Shown: positions 1 to 9,120, numbered from the stretch's first letter. The stretch is DNA of 64,000 nucleotides from Nocardia nova SH22a (GCF_000523235.1 NZ_CP006850.1:4588001-4652000); one strand, 5' to 3'. Program-made: numbers and translations. The notes: generated by a model not told the origin, from the letters alone.

Positions 1-1
1 C

Positions 2-994
2 CGGGGTGCGGAGCTGGGCTGGGCCGCGCTGCTCGTACCGCCCGAACTCGGTGGCGGCGCCGTCTCCGATGTTCCGATGACCGATCTCGCCCTCATCGCC
101 ACCGAGTTCGGTCGCTCCTGCGCACCCGGCCCGCTGATCACGGTGAACGCCGCACTCACCGGATTGCTGCGCAGCACAACCGATTTCGGGTCGATCATCG
201 GCGAGGTCGCCGCGGGCGAGAAGATCGCGGTCTGGGCGCACTACGAGCCCGGCACCGGTCTGCGCCCCGACTTCGAGACGGTCGCCACGCCGGACGGTGC
301 CAGATTCCGCCTCTCCGGAGTCAAGGACCGGGTCGAATTCGGCAGCCGGGCCGATCTGCTGCTGGTCGACGCGAAGGGCCCGGACGGACCGGTCCAACTA
401 CTGGTCGCGGCCGACGCCCCCGGAGTGACCGTCACGCCGACCTGGACATTGGATGTCGTAAGGCGGTCGGCGCGAGTGGTTTTCGATGATGTCGCCGTGG
501 AACCCGCCGCGGTGGTCCACCGTGACCCCGCCGAGGCCCAGGCCGCGATGCAGGCTCAGGTACTCGTCGCCGCCGCGCTGTCGGCCGCGGAGATGACCGG
601 GGCCGCGCGCCACGCCTTCGACATGACCGTGCGGTGGATGTTCGACCGCTACACCTTCGGCCGCCCCCTGGCCTCCTATCAGGCGCTCAAACACCGTGCC
701 GCCGACACCGCGACCACGCTGGAAGCGTGCCACGCCACCTCGTGGGCGGCCGCGAGCACCTTCGGTGACGATCCGGCGGCCACCGCGGAGGCCGTGAGCG
801 TCGCGAAATCCTATGTCGGCGCGGTCACCGGCGACATCGTGCAGGACTGCATCCAGATCCACGGCGGTCTCGGTGTCACCTGGGAACACGATCTGCACCT
901 GTATCTGCGACGGGTGACCCTCGGGCGCGCCCTCTACGGCACCCCCGCCGAGCACCGCCGTCGCCTCACCGACCTGCTGGAGTCCGCCGCATGA
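2..994 (+). CDS. Acyl-CoA dehydrogenase, 5' end outside window
   Basis: This flavoenzyme would oxidise an acyl-CoA at the alpha-beta bond in a beta-oxidation-type pathway. The reading frame is already open at base 2, where it encodes an N-terminal ACAD motif (LGWAALLVPPELGGG), so the gene begins left of the window; 330 codons are visible. The C-terminal half shows the FAD/substrate motif RYTFGRPLASYQ and the family motif QIHGGLGVTWEHD. The stop overlaps the next start as ATGA, so the two ACADs are translationally coupled. Adjacent unlike ACADs often form alpha2beta2 heteromers in actinobacterial sterol and side-chain catabolism; that is inference here. Confidence 0.93.
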   Translation, partial: RGAELGWAALLVPPELGGGAVSDVPMTDLALIATEFGRSCAPGPLITVNAALTGLLRSTTDFGSIIGEVAAGEKIAVWAHYEPGTGLRPDFETVATPDGARFRLSGVKDRVEFGSRADLLLVDAKGPDGPVQLLVAADAPGVTVTPTWTLDVVRRSARVVFDDVAVEPAAVVHRDPAEAQAAMQAQVLVAAALSAAEMTGAARHAFDMTVRWMFDRYTFGRPLASYQALKHRAADTATTLEACHATSWAAASTFGDDPAATAEAVSVAKSYVGAVTGDIVQDCIQIHGGLGVTWEHDLHLYLRRVTLGRALYGTPAEHRRRLTDLLESAA

Positions 995-2235
995 GTACCA
1001 CCTCTGCCCCCGCGATGGAATCGGTCGACAGCTTCCGCGACCGGGCCCGGCGCTGGTTGAAGGACACGCTGCCCCCGGCGCCGCCCGTTCATTCCGGCGA
1101 GCAGAAGTCACCCGAGGTCTGGGCGCGCGCCAGGGATCTGCAGCGCATCCTCTACGACGCCGGATTCGCCGGAATCTGCTTTCCGGTCGAATACGGTGGG
1201 CTGGGGCTGACCCCGGCGCATCAGCGCGCCTTCACCGAGGAGTCGCGGCCCTACGAGATGCCGCTGGCACTCAACATCCCGACCCTGACCATCTGTGCCG
1301 CGACACTTCTCGACATGGGCAGCGAGGAGCAGAAGCGCACCCACATCGCGGCCGCCCTGCGCGGTGAGGAACTGCTGGTGCAGTTCCTGTCCGAACCGCG
1401 CGGCGGATCGGATCTGGCCGGGCTCACCACCCGCGCCGACCGCCGCGACGACGGCTGGGTCATCAACGGCTCCAAGATCTGGAGTTCGGGCGCCTACGCC
1501 GCCGACTACGCGCTGTGCCTGGCCCGCACGGACTGGTCCGTGCCCAAACACGCCGGGCTGACCATGTTCCTGGTGCCGGTGCACTCCCCCGGCCTGACCA
1601 TCCAGCGCATCACCCAGGTCGACGGATCCACCGAGTTCTGCCAGGAATTCTTCGATGATGTCTTCGTTCCCGCCGACGCCGTCGTCGGCGAGGTCGACGG
1701 CGGCTGGACGGTCGCGAGCCGGCTCCTGCAGCACGAGCGCAATGCCGTCGGCGGCGGCTCCCCCTACGCCAGCGGCGCCTTGCAGCACAGCGGCCGCGAT
1801 GTCGGCGCCCTGCTCGAAACCGCCCGGCGCACCGGGCAACTCGGCGATGTGCGGGTGCGCGAGGACATCGGCGAAGCACATGCGATGAACCTCGTGCACG
1901 ACCAGCTCATCGCCCATGTCAGCGCCCGCATCGCCGCCGCGGATCTCGTCCCGGCGGCAGGATCCATCGTGCGGCTGTTCAGCGCCCGCAACTCCTGGCA
2001 CCAGGCCGACACCGCCGTGCGCATCGCCGGTTCCGCCGCGGCCACCGGCGACGAGAGCGGCGAGCCGGGCATCGGCCAGGCCGGTCAGGAGTACCTGTAC
2101 CGGCAGGCGTGGAGTCTCGCGGGCGGTAGCACCGAGATGGCGCGCAACATCATCAGCGAGCGCGTTCTCGGTATGCCGCGCGAATACGCCGCCGACCGCG
2201 ACGTGCCGTTCAAGGATGTCCAGCACGGGCGCTAG
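991..2235 (+). CDS. Acyl-CoA dehydrogenase (second subunit)
   Basis: This is a 414-residue acyl-CoA dehydrogenase of normal length. It carries the mid-domain motif QFLSEPRGGSDLAGL and the C-terminal motif GGSTEMARNIISERVLG, which in this family sits near the catalytic base and the FAD. The start ATG overlaps the stop of the preceding ACAD by four bases, which indicates co-translation. It ends two bases before the convergent quinone oxidoreductase gene. Its substrate cannot be read from the sequence. Pairing with the upstream ACAD suggests a heteromeric enzyme acting on a bulky acyl-CoA. Confidence 0.95.
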   Translation: MSTTSAPAMESVDSFRDRARRWLKDTLPPAPPVHSGEQKSPEVWARARDLQRILYDAGFAGICFPVEYGGLGLTPAHQRAFTEESRPYEMPLALNIPTLTICAATLLDMGSEEQKRTHIAAALRGEELLVQFLSEPRGGSDLAGLTTRADRRDDGWVINGSKIWSSGAYAADYALCLARTDWSVPKHAGLTMFLVPVHSPGLTIQRITQVDGSTEFCQEFFDDVFVPADAVVGEVDGGWTVASRLLQHERNAVGGGSPYASGALQHSGRDVGALLETARRTGQLGDVRVREDIGEAHAMNLVHDQLIAHVSARIAAADLVPAAGSIVRLFSARNSWHQADTAVRIAGSAAATGDESGEPGIGQAGQEYLYRQAWSLAGGSTEMARNIISERVLGMPREYAADRDVPFKDVQHGR

Positions 2236-2237
2236 CG

Positions 2238-3203
2238 TCACGACGGTGTGAGCACGATCCGGCCGAACACCTCACCGGCTTCCATCTTCCGATGGGCGAG
2301 CACGGCCTGATCCAGCGAAAGCTGCTCGTGCACCACGGCTTTCAGGTCACCGCGTGCGGCGGCACCGAACAGTTCGGTGGTGGCCGCGCGCCGATCGGAG
2401 CGGGCGATGGTGTCGGCGCTGAACGTGGCGAACGACAGCGATTTCTTGAAATCGGCCAGCATCCGCGCTCCGAAGTCCGCCGGAGGCATGCCGCCCATCA
2501 CACCCACGACCACCAGACGGCCGTTCGCTTCGAGCCTGCCGAAGAACGACGGCAGATCCGGGCCCGCCACGATATCGATGATCACGTCGTAGCCGGTGGG
2601 CGCGTCCGGCCCGCCCGCACCGGACCGGTCCAGTACGTGCGTCGCCCCGAGTGCCCGCAGGCGCTCCCCGCGCGCCGCCGAGGAGGTCGTGACCGCGACG
2701 GCGGCGGCACCGGCGCGGGCGGCGAGTTGCACCGCCATCACTCCGATGCCCCCGGCCGCACCGCGCACCAGCACCGATTCCCCTGCCGCGAAGTGAGCGT
2801 GGCGCAGTGCGAACCGCGCGACCATGCCGGAGGTGCCGAGTGTCACGGCATCGGCAGGTGACAGTCCGTCCGCCAGCGGTACCAGCGTATCCGCTTGTGC
2901 GAGAGCATATTCGGCGTAACCACCGCCCTCTCCCGTGAACGCCCACACCCGCTGCCCGATCCATCCGGTGTCGACGCCGTCTCCCGCCGCCACCACGGTG
3001 CCCGCGACCTCGTTGCCCGGAATGTGGCCGGGCGCGAATCCGTATCCGGCCAGACCGCCGCCGCGAATCACCGCGTCGACACCGCCGACACCGATCGCCT
3101 CGGTCGCGATCACCACCTGACCGGCCGCCGGGACCGGGTCGGGAAGGTCACCGACGGTCAGGCCCTCGGGACCTCCGAACGCCTCGATCATCACTGCTTT
3201 CAC
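2238..3203 (-). CDS. Quinone oxidoreductase / zinc-independent MDR dehydrogenase
   Basis: This is a 321-residue medium-chain reductase. It has an N-terminal GroES-like domain and a nucleotide-binding domain with the glycine motif AAGGIGVMAVQLA around residues 148-160. The cysteine and histidine ligands of zinc alcohol dehydrogenases are absent, as in NADPH:quinone reductases. The protein would reduce quinones or enones with NADPH in the cytosol. It is divergent from a TetR gene across an inverted repeat, so it is probably that regulator's target. It ends two bases from the convergent ACAD. Confidence 0.9.
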   Translation of the reverse strand: MKAVMIEAFGGPEGLTVGDLPDPVPAAGQVVIATEAIGVGGVDAVIRGGGLAGYGFAPGHIPGNEVAGTVVAAGDGVDTGWIGQRVWAFTGEGGGYAEYALAQADTLVPLADGLSPADAVTLGTSGMVARFALRHAHFAAGESVLVRGAAGGIGVMAVQLAARAGAAAVAVTTSSAARGERLRALGATHVLDRSGAGGPDAPTGYDVIIDIVAGPDLPSFFGRLEANGRLVVVGVMGGMPPADFGARMLADFKKSLSFATFSADTIARSDRRAATTELFGAAARGDLKAVVHEQLSLDQAVLAHRKMEAGEVFGRIVLTPS

Positions 3204-3239
3204 TGTTCGCCTCCGTGTTCTGCTCGATCAGCGGACGGT

Positions 3240-3259
3240 AACGGACGCCCCCGTCCGTT
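3240..3259. promoter_or_regulatory. Operator-like palindrome between quinone reductase and TetR
   Basis: An exact inverted repeat with 8-bp arms (AACGGACG / CGTCCGTT) surrounds a CCCC spacer, 20 bp in all. It lies between the divergent reductase gene and the TetR gene. It is the likely TetR operator and would control both genes. Confidence 0.7.
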
Positions 3260-3276
3260 TGGCTAAAGTGAGAGTG

Positions 3277-3945
3277 GTGACCACCGGTTCGACTCATATC
3301 CTGCGTTCGGATGCCCGGGACAATCGCGCGCGCATCCTCGAGGCCGCACGCGCGGTCTTCGTGGCCGAGGGCCTGGACGTGCCGCTCCGGACGATCGCCC
3401 GCCGCGCCGAGGTCGGGCCCGCCACTCTGTATCGCCATTTCCCCACCAAGGAGTTGCTGGTCGCCGAGGCGTTCACCGATCAGATGCTGGCGTGCAAATC
3501 CATCCTGGACGAGGGTCTGGCCGATCCGGATCCGTGGAACGGATTCTGCCGCGCGGTCGAGCGATTGTGTGCGCTGTATGCCCGCGACCGCGGCTTCACC
3601 GCGGCCTTCATGGCCGCCTTCCCGCACGCGATGGACTTCGCCGCGCACCGCACGGCCTCACTGACCGCCGCGGCCGAACTGCTTCGCCGTGCCAAGGCCG
3701 CGGGCCGGATGCGTCCGGATGTCGTCCTGGACGATCTCATCCTGATGATCATGGCCAACAACGGCATTCACGCGGCGTCCCCGCAGGCACGAGTCGCGGC
3801 GGCCCGCCGCTTCGCCGCACTGATGATCGACGCGTTCCGCGCGTCCCCCGACTCCACTCCGCTGCCACCGGTCCCGTTGCTGACACCCGAAGCGGCCGCC
3901 CCCGCGAGCATCCACCGGCCCGAGCGGGCCCGGAAGGTTTCCTGA
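3277..3945 (+). CDS. TetR family transcriptional regulator
   Basis: This regulator of about 222 residues has the usual TetR N-terminal helix-turn-helix (TIARRAEVGPATLYRHFPTK, near residues 34-53) and a ligand-binding C-terminal domain. An upstream in-frame TTG at 3259 lies inside the palindrome, so a GTG at 3268-3277 is the more likely start; 3277 is used here. It is divergent from the quinone oxidoreductase, which suggests repression of that gene and of itself. The inducer is unknown, probably an electrophile or quinone-like compound. The start codon is the least certain part. Confidence 0.88.
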   Translation: MTTGSTHILRSDARDNRARILEAARAVFVAEGLDVPLRTIARRAEVGPATLYRHFPTKELLVAEAFTDQMLACKSILDEGLADPDPWNGFCRAVERLCALYARDRGFTAAFMAAFPHAMDFAAHRTASLTAAAELLRRAKAAGRMRPDVVLDDLILMIMANNGIHAASPQARVAAARRFAALMIDAFRASPDSTPLPPVPLLTPEAAAPASIHRPERARKVS

Positions 3946-4158
3946 CACCGCGACCGACCTCGGGCCGAATGCATCGGGGCGGCATAGGCATTCCCTATGC
4001 CGCCCACTGATATTTCGTCTTTGCCTCTCGATATTTCCCCGGCATACGGTGAAATAGCTCGGCGACACATACGCACCGCGACTTTCTCCGGAATTCCGCA
4101 CCGCACATTCATTTTTCATTCGCCGGGCCTCGGAAAAGAAATCGAGAGGATCGGTGGC

Positions 4159-4929
4159 ATGACCACATTCGACAACGGCTCCCGCGCGCGCGAACTCGCG
4201 GGACAACGAGCCCTGGTGACGGGCGGCTCGCGCGGAATCGGCGCGGCCATCGTGCGCGGACTTCTGGCCGCGGGCGCCGACGTGCTCACCACCGCCCGGT
4301 CGGAGACGAGCACGGTGCCCGAAGGCGCCGATTTCGTGGCGGCCGATGTACAGACCAGGCGCGGGACACAGGCGCTGGCCGACGCCGTGGAACAGCGGCT
4401 CGGCGGTGTGGACATCCTGATCCACAATGCCGGTGGCGCACAGCCTTTCGCGGGCAGTGCCGCCATCCCCGACGACGCGTGGCAGGACGCGCTCGACCTG
4501 AACCTCCTGGCCGCGGTGCGACTGGACGCACTGCTGACACCGGGTATGCGCAAGCGCGGATCGGGGTCGATCGTGCACGTCTCCTCGGCCGCGGTCCCCG
4601 TGGCATTCGGCCCCTTCCTGCACTACACCGCCGCCAAGGCGGCACTCGAGAACTACAGCCGCGGGCTGGCCGCCGAACTCGCCCCCGCCGGGGTCCGGGT
4701 GAACACCGTGGCCCCCGGCCGGACCGCGACGCCCGGCGGTGAGGCGACGCGCGAACAGTGGGCCAGCATCGACACCTCCGGCGGTGACGCCACGGCCGCA
4801 CCTCCCCTCGGCCGCGACGGTCGCCCCGACGACATCGCCCACGCGGTGCTGTTCCTCGTCTCCGACCGAGCGGAATGGCTCACCGGAAGCGGCCTGATCG
4901 TCGACGGCGGCGAGTTCCCCAAGCGGTAG
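4159..4929 (+). CDS. Short-chain dehydrogenase/reductase (SDR)
   Basis: This is a classical SDR of 256 residues. The cofactor motif TGGSRGIG lies near residue 20, NAGG at about 92-95, a catalytic serine in VSSAA, and YTAAK supplies the catalytic Tyr and Lys. The open frame extends upstream to 3997, but that part reads poorly as protein, and a GAGAGGA ribosome site precedes the ATG at 4159. The C-terminus ends DGGEF as in many 3-oxoacyl reductase-like SDRs. It would oxidise or reduce a hydroxyl/keto group with NAD(P)(H); the substrate is unknown. It is convergent with the LysR-TetR operon. Confidence 0.9.
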   Translation: MTTFDNGSRARELAGQRALVTGGSRGIGAAIVRGLLAAGADVLTTARSETSTVPEGADFVAADVQTRRGTQALADAVEQRLGGVDILIHNAGGAQPFAGSAAIPDDAWQDALDLNLLAAVRLDALLTPGMRKRGSGSIVHVSSAAVPVAFGPFLHYTAAKAALENYSRGLAAELAPAGVRVNTVAPGRTATPGGEATREQWASIDTSGGDATAAPPLGRDGRPDDIAHAVLFLVSDRAEWLTGSGLIVDGGEFPKR

Positions 4930-5132
4930 GTGGCCGTGGGTTCGCCTTCGGCGCCGGTGCACGCCGATGGTTCGGCGTCGTGGCTGACAGGCGTACCCGA
5001 CGAGATCGTTGCCGCCGCAAGCACTCTCGCCACGCTCGACGATCAGGCCGACACCGATGTCACCCGCGGGAGCGGCACCTGCGGGGAGGCAACGCCGATT
5101 GCCGCGTGTCCGGGCCATCGGCCACCGCGTTC

Positions 5133-6032
5133 TCAGGACACCTGCGCGAGTGCGGCTGGGCGGCACCAGTTCTCGCGTCGCAGAAGATCGAGCAGGGCCG
5201 CCTCCGCAGGTCCCGCTCCCGGCCGGACCGCGGCGACGACGGGCTGGAATACCAGCGGCGCTACAGGGCGCGTGAGATGGCACTGCGCCTGAGGCACGGC
5301 GGAGGCCGGGACCAGCGTCACTCCCAGTCCGTGTGCGGCCCAGCGCACCGCCGTCGCAGTCTGGGAGACGCGCGCGACCGTATTCGGGGTCAGGGCGTTG
5401 TCCTTCAGGACCTCGCGGAGCACGCCGTCGAGAACACTGTCGTGATCGAACCGCACCCACGGCTCGCTCGCGAGGTCGCGCAGCTCGACCTGATCCGAGG
5501 CGAGCAGCGGATGCCCCTCGCCGAGCACCACGACGAAGCCCTCGTCGCCGAGGCGATGGCCGTCGTACGGCCCTTCCCCGCACGGTCCCGCCATCAGGGC
5601 CAGATCCAGCACACCGCGGCGCGCCATCCGCTCGAGTTCGACCGGATTCGGCTCCTCGAACACGGTGATCTCCAGCCTCGGGAACCGCTCGCGCAGCGCG
5701 CCCAGCGCCCGGGGCAGCTGCCGCGTTCCCAGGCCCATCTGCACCGCGACCTTCAGCTCACCGGCCAGTTCGCCGGGGCCGGAGCGCGCGGTCGCCCGTG
5801 CTCGCCGGGCCGCGCTCACCGCGACCTCGGCGTCCCGCAGGAACGCCCGGCCGACCGCGGTCGGCACCAGACCGGTCGGCGTGCGGGCGAACAGCGAGAC
5901 CCCGAGTTCACGCTCCAGACTGCGAATCTGCTGGGACATCGACGGCTGGGCGACGTGCAGCCGCTCCGCCGCCGCGGTCACCGAGCCCTCCTCGGCCACG
6001 GCGAGCGCGTACTCGAATTGCCGCAGGCTCAT
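5133..6032 (-). CDS. LysR family transcriptional regulator
   Basis: This is a 299-residue LysR regulator. Its N-terminal winged helix-turn-helix (MSLRQFEYALAVAEEGSVT and the following AAERLHVAQPSMSQQIRSLE) spans about residues 1-60, and the rest is a periplasmic-binding-like effector domain. Its start overlaps the stop of the upstream TetR gene by four bases, so the two regulators are co-transcribed, which is unusual. Possible targets are the convergent SDR or the NmrA-type gene beyond the TetR. About 200 bp between it and the SDR shows no gene. Confidence 0.93.
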   Translation of the reverse strand: MSLRQFEYALAVAEEGSVTAAAERLHVAQPSMSQQIRSLERELGVSLFARTPTGLVPTAVGRAFLRDAEVAVSAARRARATARSGPGELAGELKVAVQMGLGTRQLPRALGALRERFPRLEITVFEEPNPVELERMARRGVLDLALMAGPCGEGPYDGHRLGDEGFVVVLGEGHPLLASDQVELRDLASEPWVRFDHDSVLDGVLREVLKDNALTPNTVARVSQTATAVRWAAHGLGVTLVPASAVPQAQCHLTRPVAPLVFQPVVAAVRPGAGPAEAALLDLLRRENWCRPAALAQVS

Positions 6033-6619
6033 CGGCTCACCGCCTCCGATGCGCCGAGCGGGCTCAGTCCCGCCACGGCCAGCCGGAACAGGCGATCCGC
6101 CTGTGCTCCCGGATCGGCGCAGTGCTCGGTCGCCAGCGAGATTCCCACGACCAGGGTGATCAGGTCCGATACCGTGACGCCCTCCTGCACCGCCCCGTCG
6201 CGCGCGGCACGGGCCAGCAGCGGTTCCCCGGCCTCCTCCAGCCGCAGCCCACAGCTGTTGTCGTGCACCGGATCCGATGCCGCGGTGTCGTAGGACAGCG
6301 CGACCGCCAGGCCGCGGGCCCGGACACAGTAGGTGACCACATCGCCGAGCCAGTCCAGCAGTGCGGCACGGCTGTCCGCGGCGTCCGCCAGATCATCGGC
6401 GCGATCGCACAGCGCGTCGATTCGCTTGCGCGACACCGCTTCCAGCAGCGCGCGACGGGTCGGGAAGTGTCGGCGCACCGTCGCCGAACCGACACCCGCC
6501 ACGCGCGCGATCTGTTCGAGCGACGCACCGGCACCGTGCGCGGCGACCTCGTCCTCGGCCACGGCGAGCACGCGCGCGTAGTTGCGACGTGCGTCCGCAC
6601 GCCGGGATTCGGCCATCAC
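6029..6619 (-). CDS. TetR family transcriptional regulator
   Basis: This is a 196-residue regulator with an N-terminal helix-turn-helix (EQIARVAGVGSATVRRHFPT, about residues 35-54) and a C-terminal domain typical of TetR proteins that control NmrA-type or oxidoreductase genes. It is divergent from the NmrA-like gene across two near-identical inverted repeats, which implies cooperative repression of that gene and of itself. It is translationally coupled to the LysR gene downstream. Confidence 0.92.
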   Translation of the reverse strand: MMAESRRADARRNYARVLAVAEDEVAAHGAGASLEQIARVAGVGSATVRRHFPTRRALLEAVSRKRIDALCDRADDLADAADSRAALLDWLGDVVTYCVRARGLAVALSYDTAASDPVHDNSCGLRLEEAGEPLLARAARDGAVQEGVTVSDLITLVVGISLATEHCADPGAQADRLFRLAVAGLSPLGASEAVSR

Positions 6620-6640
6620 GACCTCCAGGGGTTGCTAAAC

Positions 6641-6689
6641 GGCGGGGCCCGCCATATCGTACCGTGAAATAGAAACGGCGGGACCCGCC
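6641..6689. promoter_or_regulatory. Twin TetR operators
   Basis: Two 13-bp palindromes, GGCGGG-g-CCCGCC at 6641-6653 and GGCGGG-a-CCCGCC at 6677-6689, share the flank AAAC and differ only in the central base. Their centres are 36 bp apart, so they lie on nearly the same face of the helix. They sit between the TetR gene and the NmrA-like gene and are the likely binding sites of that TetR. Confidence 0.75.
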
Positions 6690-6711
6690 ACTTAATGCAT
6701 CGAGGTATCTC

Positions 6712-7650
6712 ATGTCCGATGATTCCGCTCCCGTCCTGGTCACCGGCGCCACCGGCAGACAGGGCGGCGCCACCGCGCGCGCCCTGCTGGCCGCCGGAGT
6801 TCCCGTCCGCGCGCTGGTGCGCGACCGGACCACACCGCGCGCCGAGGCGGTCGCGGCACTCGGAGCCGAACTGGTCACCGGCGATCTGCACGACCGCGAT
6901 TCGGTGATCCGCGCGGCCACGGGCGCACGGGCCGTGTTCTCCGTGCAGATGCCCGGTATGAGCGAGGCGGGTTTCGACTTCGAGGGTGAAGTGGCCCAGG
7001 GCATCAACCTGGTCGAGGCCGCGCGGATCGCGGATGTACCACAATTCGTGCACACCTCGGTGACCGGCGCCGGACAGCACACCGAACACCCCCGCTGGAC
7101 AGCCGGACGCTGGGCCGTGGAACCCTCGCTCACCGCCAAGGCCACGATCCAGAGTCATGTGCGGGCGGCCGGATTCCCGCACTGGACGCTGCTCAAGCCG
7201 GGCACGTTCATGGACAATTTCCTGCCGTCGATGAGGTACATGTTCCCCCGCGGCATCGAGGGCGGCCTGGTCAGCATTCTTCGCCCTGACACCCGGTTGT
7301 CGCTGGTTGCGGTGGACGACATCGGCCGCGCGGCCACCGCCGCTGTCACCGAGCCCGAACGATTCGACGGAGTCGAGCTGGAGCTGGCGAGCGACTACCT
7401 GTCGATGACCGAGATCGCCGCAGTCCTCTCACGGGTCCTCGGCACACCACTGACGGCACCGGATCTGACGGTGGACCAGGCCGTCGCGGCCGGGATGCCG
7501 CCGATGGGCGCCTCGCTGGAATGGCTGAACGTGGCCGGACAGCCCGCCCGCCCACGATACGCCGCCGACCTCGGCATCCCCCTCACCCGCTTCGAGGACT
7601 GGGCGACAAAATACCTACGGCCCGAAGCACTCTCGTCTCAGCGAAGGTAG
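6712..7650 (+). CDS. NmrA/NAD(P)H-binding atypical SDR
   Basis: This is a 312-residue atypical SDR. Its N-terminal Rossmann motif VTGATGRQGGATARALL is characteristic of NmrA/HSCARG-like redox-sensing or quinone-reductase-like proteins. It lacks a clear YxxxK pair, so it may bind NADP(H) as a sensor rather than act as a dehydrogenase. A GAGG ribosome site lies before the ATG. It is divergent from, and probably repressed by, the adjacent TetR through two operators. Its 3' end overlaps the convergent secreted-protein gene by 13 bp. Confidence 0.88.
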   Translation: MSDDSAPVLVTGATGRQGGATARALLAAGVPVRALVRDRTTPRAEAVAALGAELVTGDLHDRDSVIRAATGARAVFSVQMPGMSEAGFDFEGEVAQGINLVEAARIADVPQFVHTSVTGAGQHTEHPRWTAGRWAVEPSLTAKATIQSHVRAAGFPHWTLLKPGTFMDNFLPSMRYMFPRGIEGGLVSILRPDTRLSLVAVDDIGRAATAAVTEPERFDGVELELASDYLSMTEIAAVLSRVLGTPLTAPDLTVDQAVAAGMPPMGASLEWLNVAGQPARPRYAADLGIPLTRFEDWATKYLRPEALSSQRR

Positions 7651-8534
7651 GAGGCGTAGTCGGCGAACGGCACCTGCCCGGTGGGACTGGCCTTGATCGC
7701 GTCGACCACGGGCGCCGGAATCGGAGCCCAATGAGCGGGCATCTGCGCCGCCAGCGACGGTTTCAAGATGTAGATCAGCGCGAAGTTCACGATCCACAAC
7801 GGCGGCGCCATCGACATGCCGACGACGCTGTTCACCCCGCCGCCGGTGTTGGTCACCAGCTGCGCGGCACCCGAAATCTGTTGTGCCGCAAATCCGTACG
7901 CGGCCTGCACGGTGTAAGCCGAGCGATACAGTGCAGCCAGGGTGCGCGCCGCACCGTTGTCCCGCAGCCAGTTGCCGACATAACCACCGGGCGCGATAAG
8001 CAGATTCACCTGCCGGGTGGGCGCATCCGCATTCGCCGGGCTCTCCAGCTGCCCACCGGGATTCACATACAGCCCGTAACCGGCCAGCACGGACGGCGTG
8101 TTCTCGCCGTTCACATCGGAATACAGCGGTCGGCCAACGGTATTGGTGAGGATCCGCACGCAGGCGTCGATCACGTCCGCGGCATTCCGGTCACCACTGA
8201 CACCACCCCCGGTACTGAGGTCCTGATACTGCTGATCGGACAGCGCATCGGCGGGACCGAGCCCGATCTGCCCGGCGATCCGCTCGGCCAACTCCTCGCC
8301 GAGCGGCTGATTCAGCTCATCCGGCCCGGACACCCTGGTCGGAGCCGCGGACTGGTACCCGGGCGCACCCGCGAAGGGCTGCGCGAATCCGGTATCCACC
8401 GGGTCCGCGACAGAAGTCCCGGTCGCCGCCGGTGCGAGCAAGCACACCCCCACCAACGCCAAGACAACGAGAGACCTACGGCGTGGGCCCCTACCACGTC
8501 GATGATTCGCAACCGCTGATCGTGTGCCGTGCAT
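7638..8534 (-). CDS. Secreted hypothetical protein with signal peptide
   Basis: I do not recognise the family. The 298-residue product starts at an ATG preceded by GGGAGG at good spacing; a longer open frame upstream lacks such a site. Residues 1-20 are rich in Arg and His, then a hydrophobic stretch (VVLALVGVCLLAPAATG) and an alanine-rich cleavage region form a Sec/Tat-type signal peptide. The mature part is Gly/Ala/Asn-rich and shows no catalytic motif that I can assign. It is probably exported to the cell envelope or medium. It is convergent with the NmrA-like gene. Confidence 0.75.
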   Translation of the reverse strand: MHGTRSAVANHRRGRGPRRRSLVVLALVGVCLLAPAATGTSVADPVDTGFAQPFAGAPGYQSAAPTRVSGPDELNQPLGEELAERIAGQIGLGPADALSDQQYQDLSTGGGVSGDRNAADVIDACVRILTNTVGRPLYSDVNGENTPSVLAGYGLYVNPGGQLESPANADAPTRQVNLLIAPGGYVGNWLRDNGAARTLAALYRSAYTVQAAYGFAAQQISGAAQLVTNTGGGVNSVVGMSMAPPLWIVNFALIYILKPSLAAQMPAHWAPIPAPVVDAIKASPTGQVPFADYASYLR

Positions 8535-8640
8535 AGGTCGACCTCCCGGAAACACCGCAGGACGAGGTAACACAAGCTCCGGCTCAGTCAAACCCCACGA
8601 CCGACCCCTGTCAACCCCGGCCGCAAGCACCCGAGCGGAT

Positions 8641-9120
8641 TCAGTCCCGGGCTGATCCTTCGGGCCACACGACCGTTACCGGCAGGCCCCGTTCGCGGGC
8701 GACGGCAACGACATCGGTCGTGCCGCCGTATCCGCGAGCGGGCTTGCCGTCCCATACTGCGAACAGTTCGTCGGCCTCGTCCAGCATCCGGACGCTTCCG
8801 GCTTGGTGCGCTTCGGAATTCGATTCCACATGCTCGAGCCGGATCACTTCGGCCGCCTCGGACAGCAGATCGTCATACACCGGATGATGCTCGGCGGGCA
8901 GACCCGCACGATACTCCCGAGCCGGGACGACGACCACCAGGTCGCCGCCACAGTCGAGCACCGCACGAGCGAACAGCGAGTCGGCGCCGTCTGCGATACA
9001 GCTGATCCCCACCAGCCGGTCGTCCGAGCGGTCCGCCAGTTCCGCACGCAACTGTGCGTCGACCAGGGCGGTGGTCCGCTCGGGAAGTCCGCGGTGTCCG
9101 GTGATCGCTATCCGTGTCAT
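8641..9120 (-). CDS. SLOG-like nucleotide-binding fold protein (copy 1)
   Basis: This 159-residue protein begins TRIAITGHRGL and shows LVGISCIADGADSLFARAVLD near residues 36-56, a VVVPAREYR strand-loop, FAVWDG near 117 and a final VTVVWPEGSAR. Rossmann-like proteins with an N-terminal TGH and a mid-chain GADSLFA belong to the SLOG/LOG/YpsA-type group, which binds nucleotides or nucleotide-derived ligands; that assignment is by pattern. It is the last gene of an XRE-CutA operon and its ATG overlaps the stop of a small upstream frame as ATGA. A clear paralogue lies at 52660-53133. Its role is unknown; sensing or signalling is an inference. Confidence 0.8.
   Translation of the reverse strand: MTRIAITGHRGLPERTTALVDAQLRAELADRSDDRLVGISCIADGADSLFARAVLDCGGDLVVVVPAREYRAGLPAEHHPVYDDLLSEAAEVIRLEHVESNSEAHQAGSVRMLDEADELFAVWDGKPARGYGGTTDVVAVARERGLPVTVVWPEGSARD

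Noticed and set aside
4930..5132. Small ORF after the first SDR
   Set aside because: The frame runs antisense into the LysR gene and has no ribosome site or family-like motif.
3658..5583. A very long open frame on the minus strand (641 codons)
   Set aside because: It is antisense to the TetR, SDR and LysR genes, has Arg/Gly-rich low-complexity content and no domain. It is a by-product of high GC.
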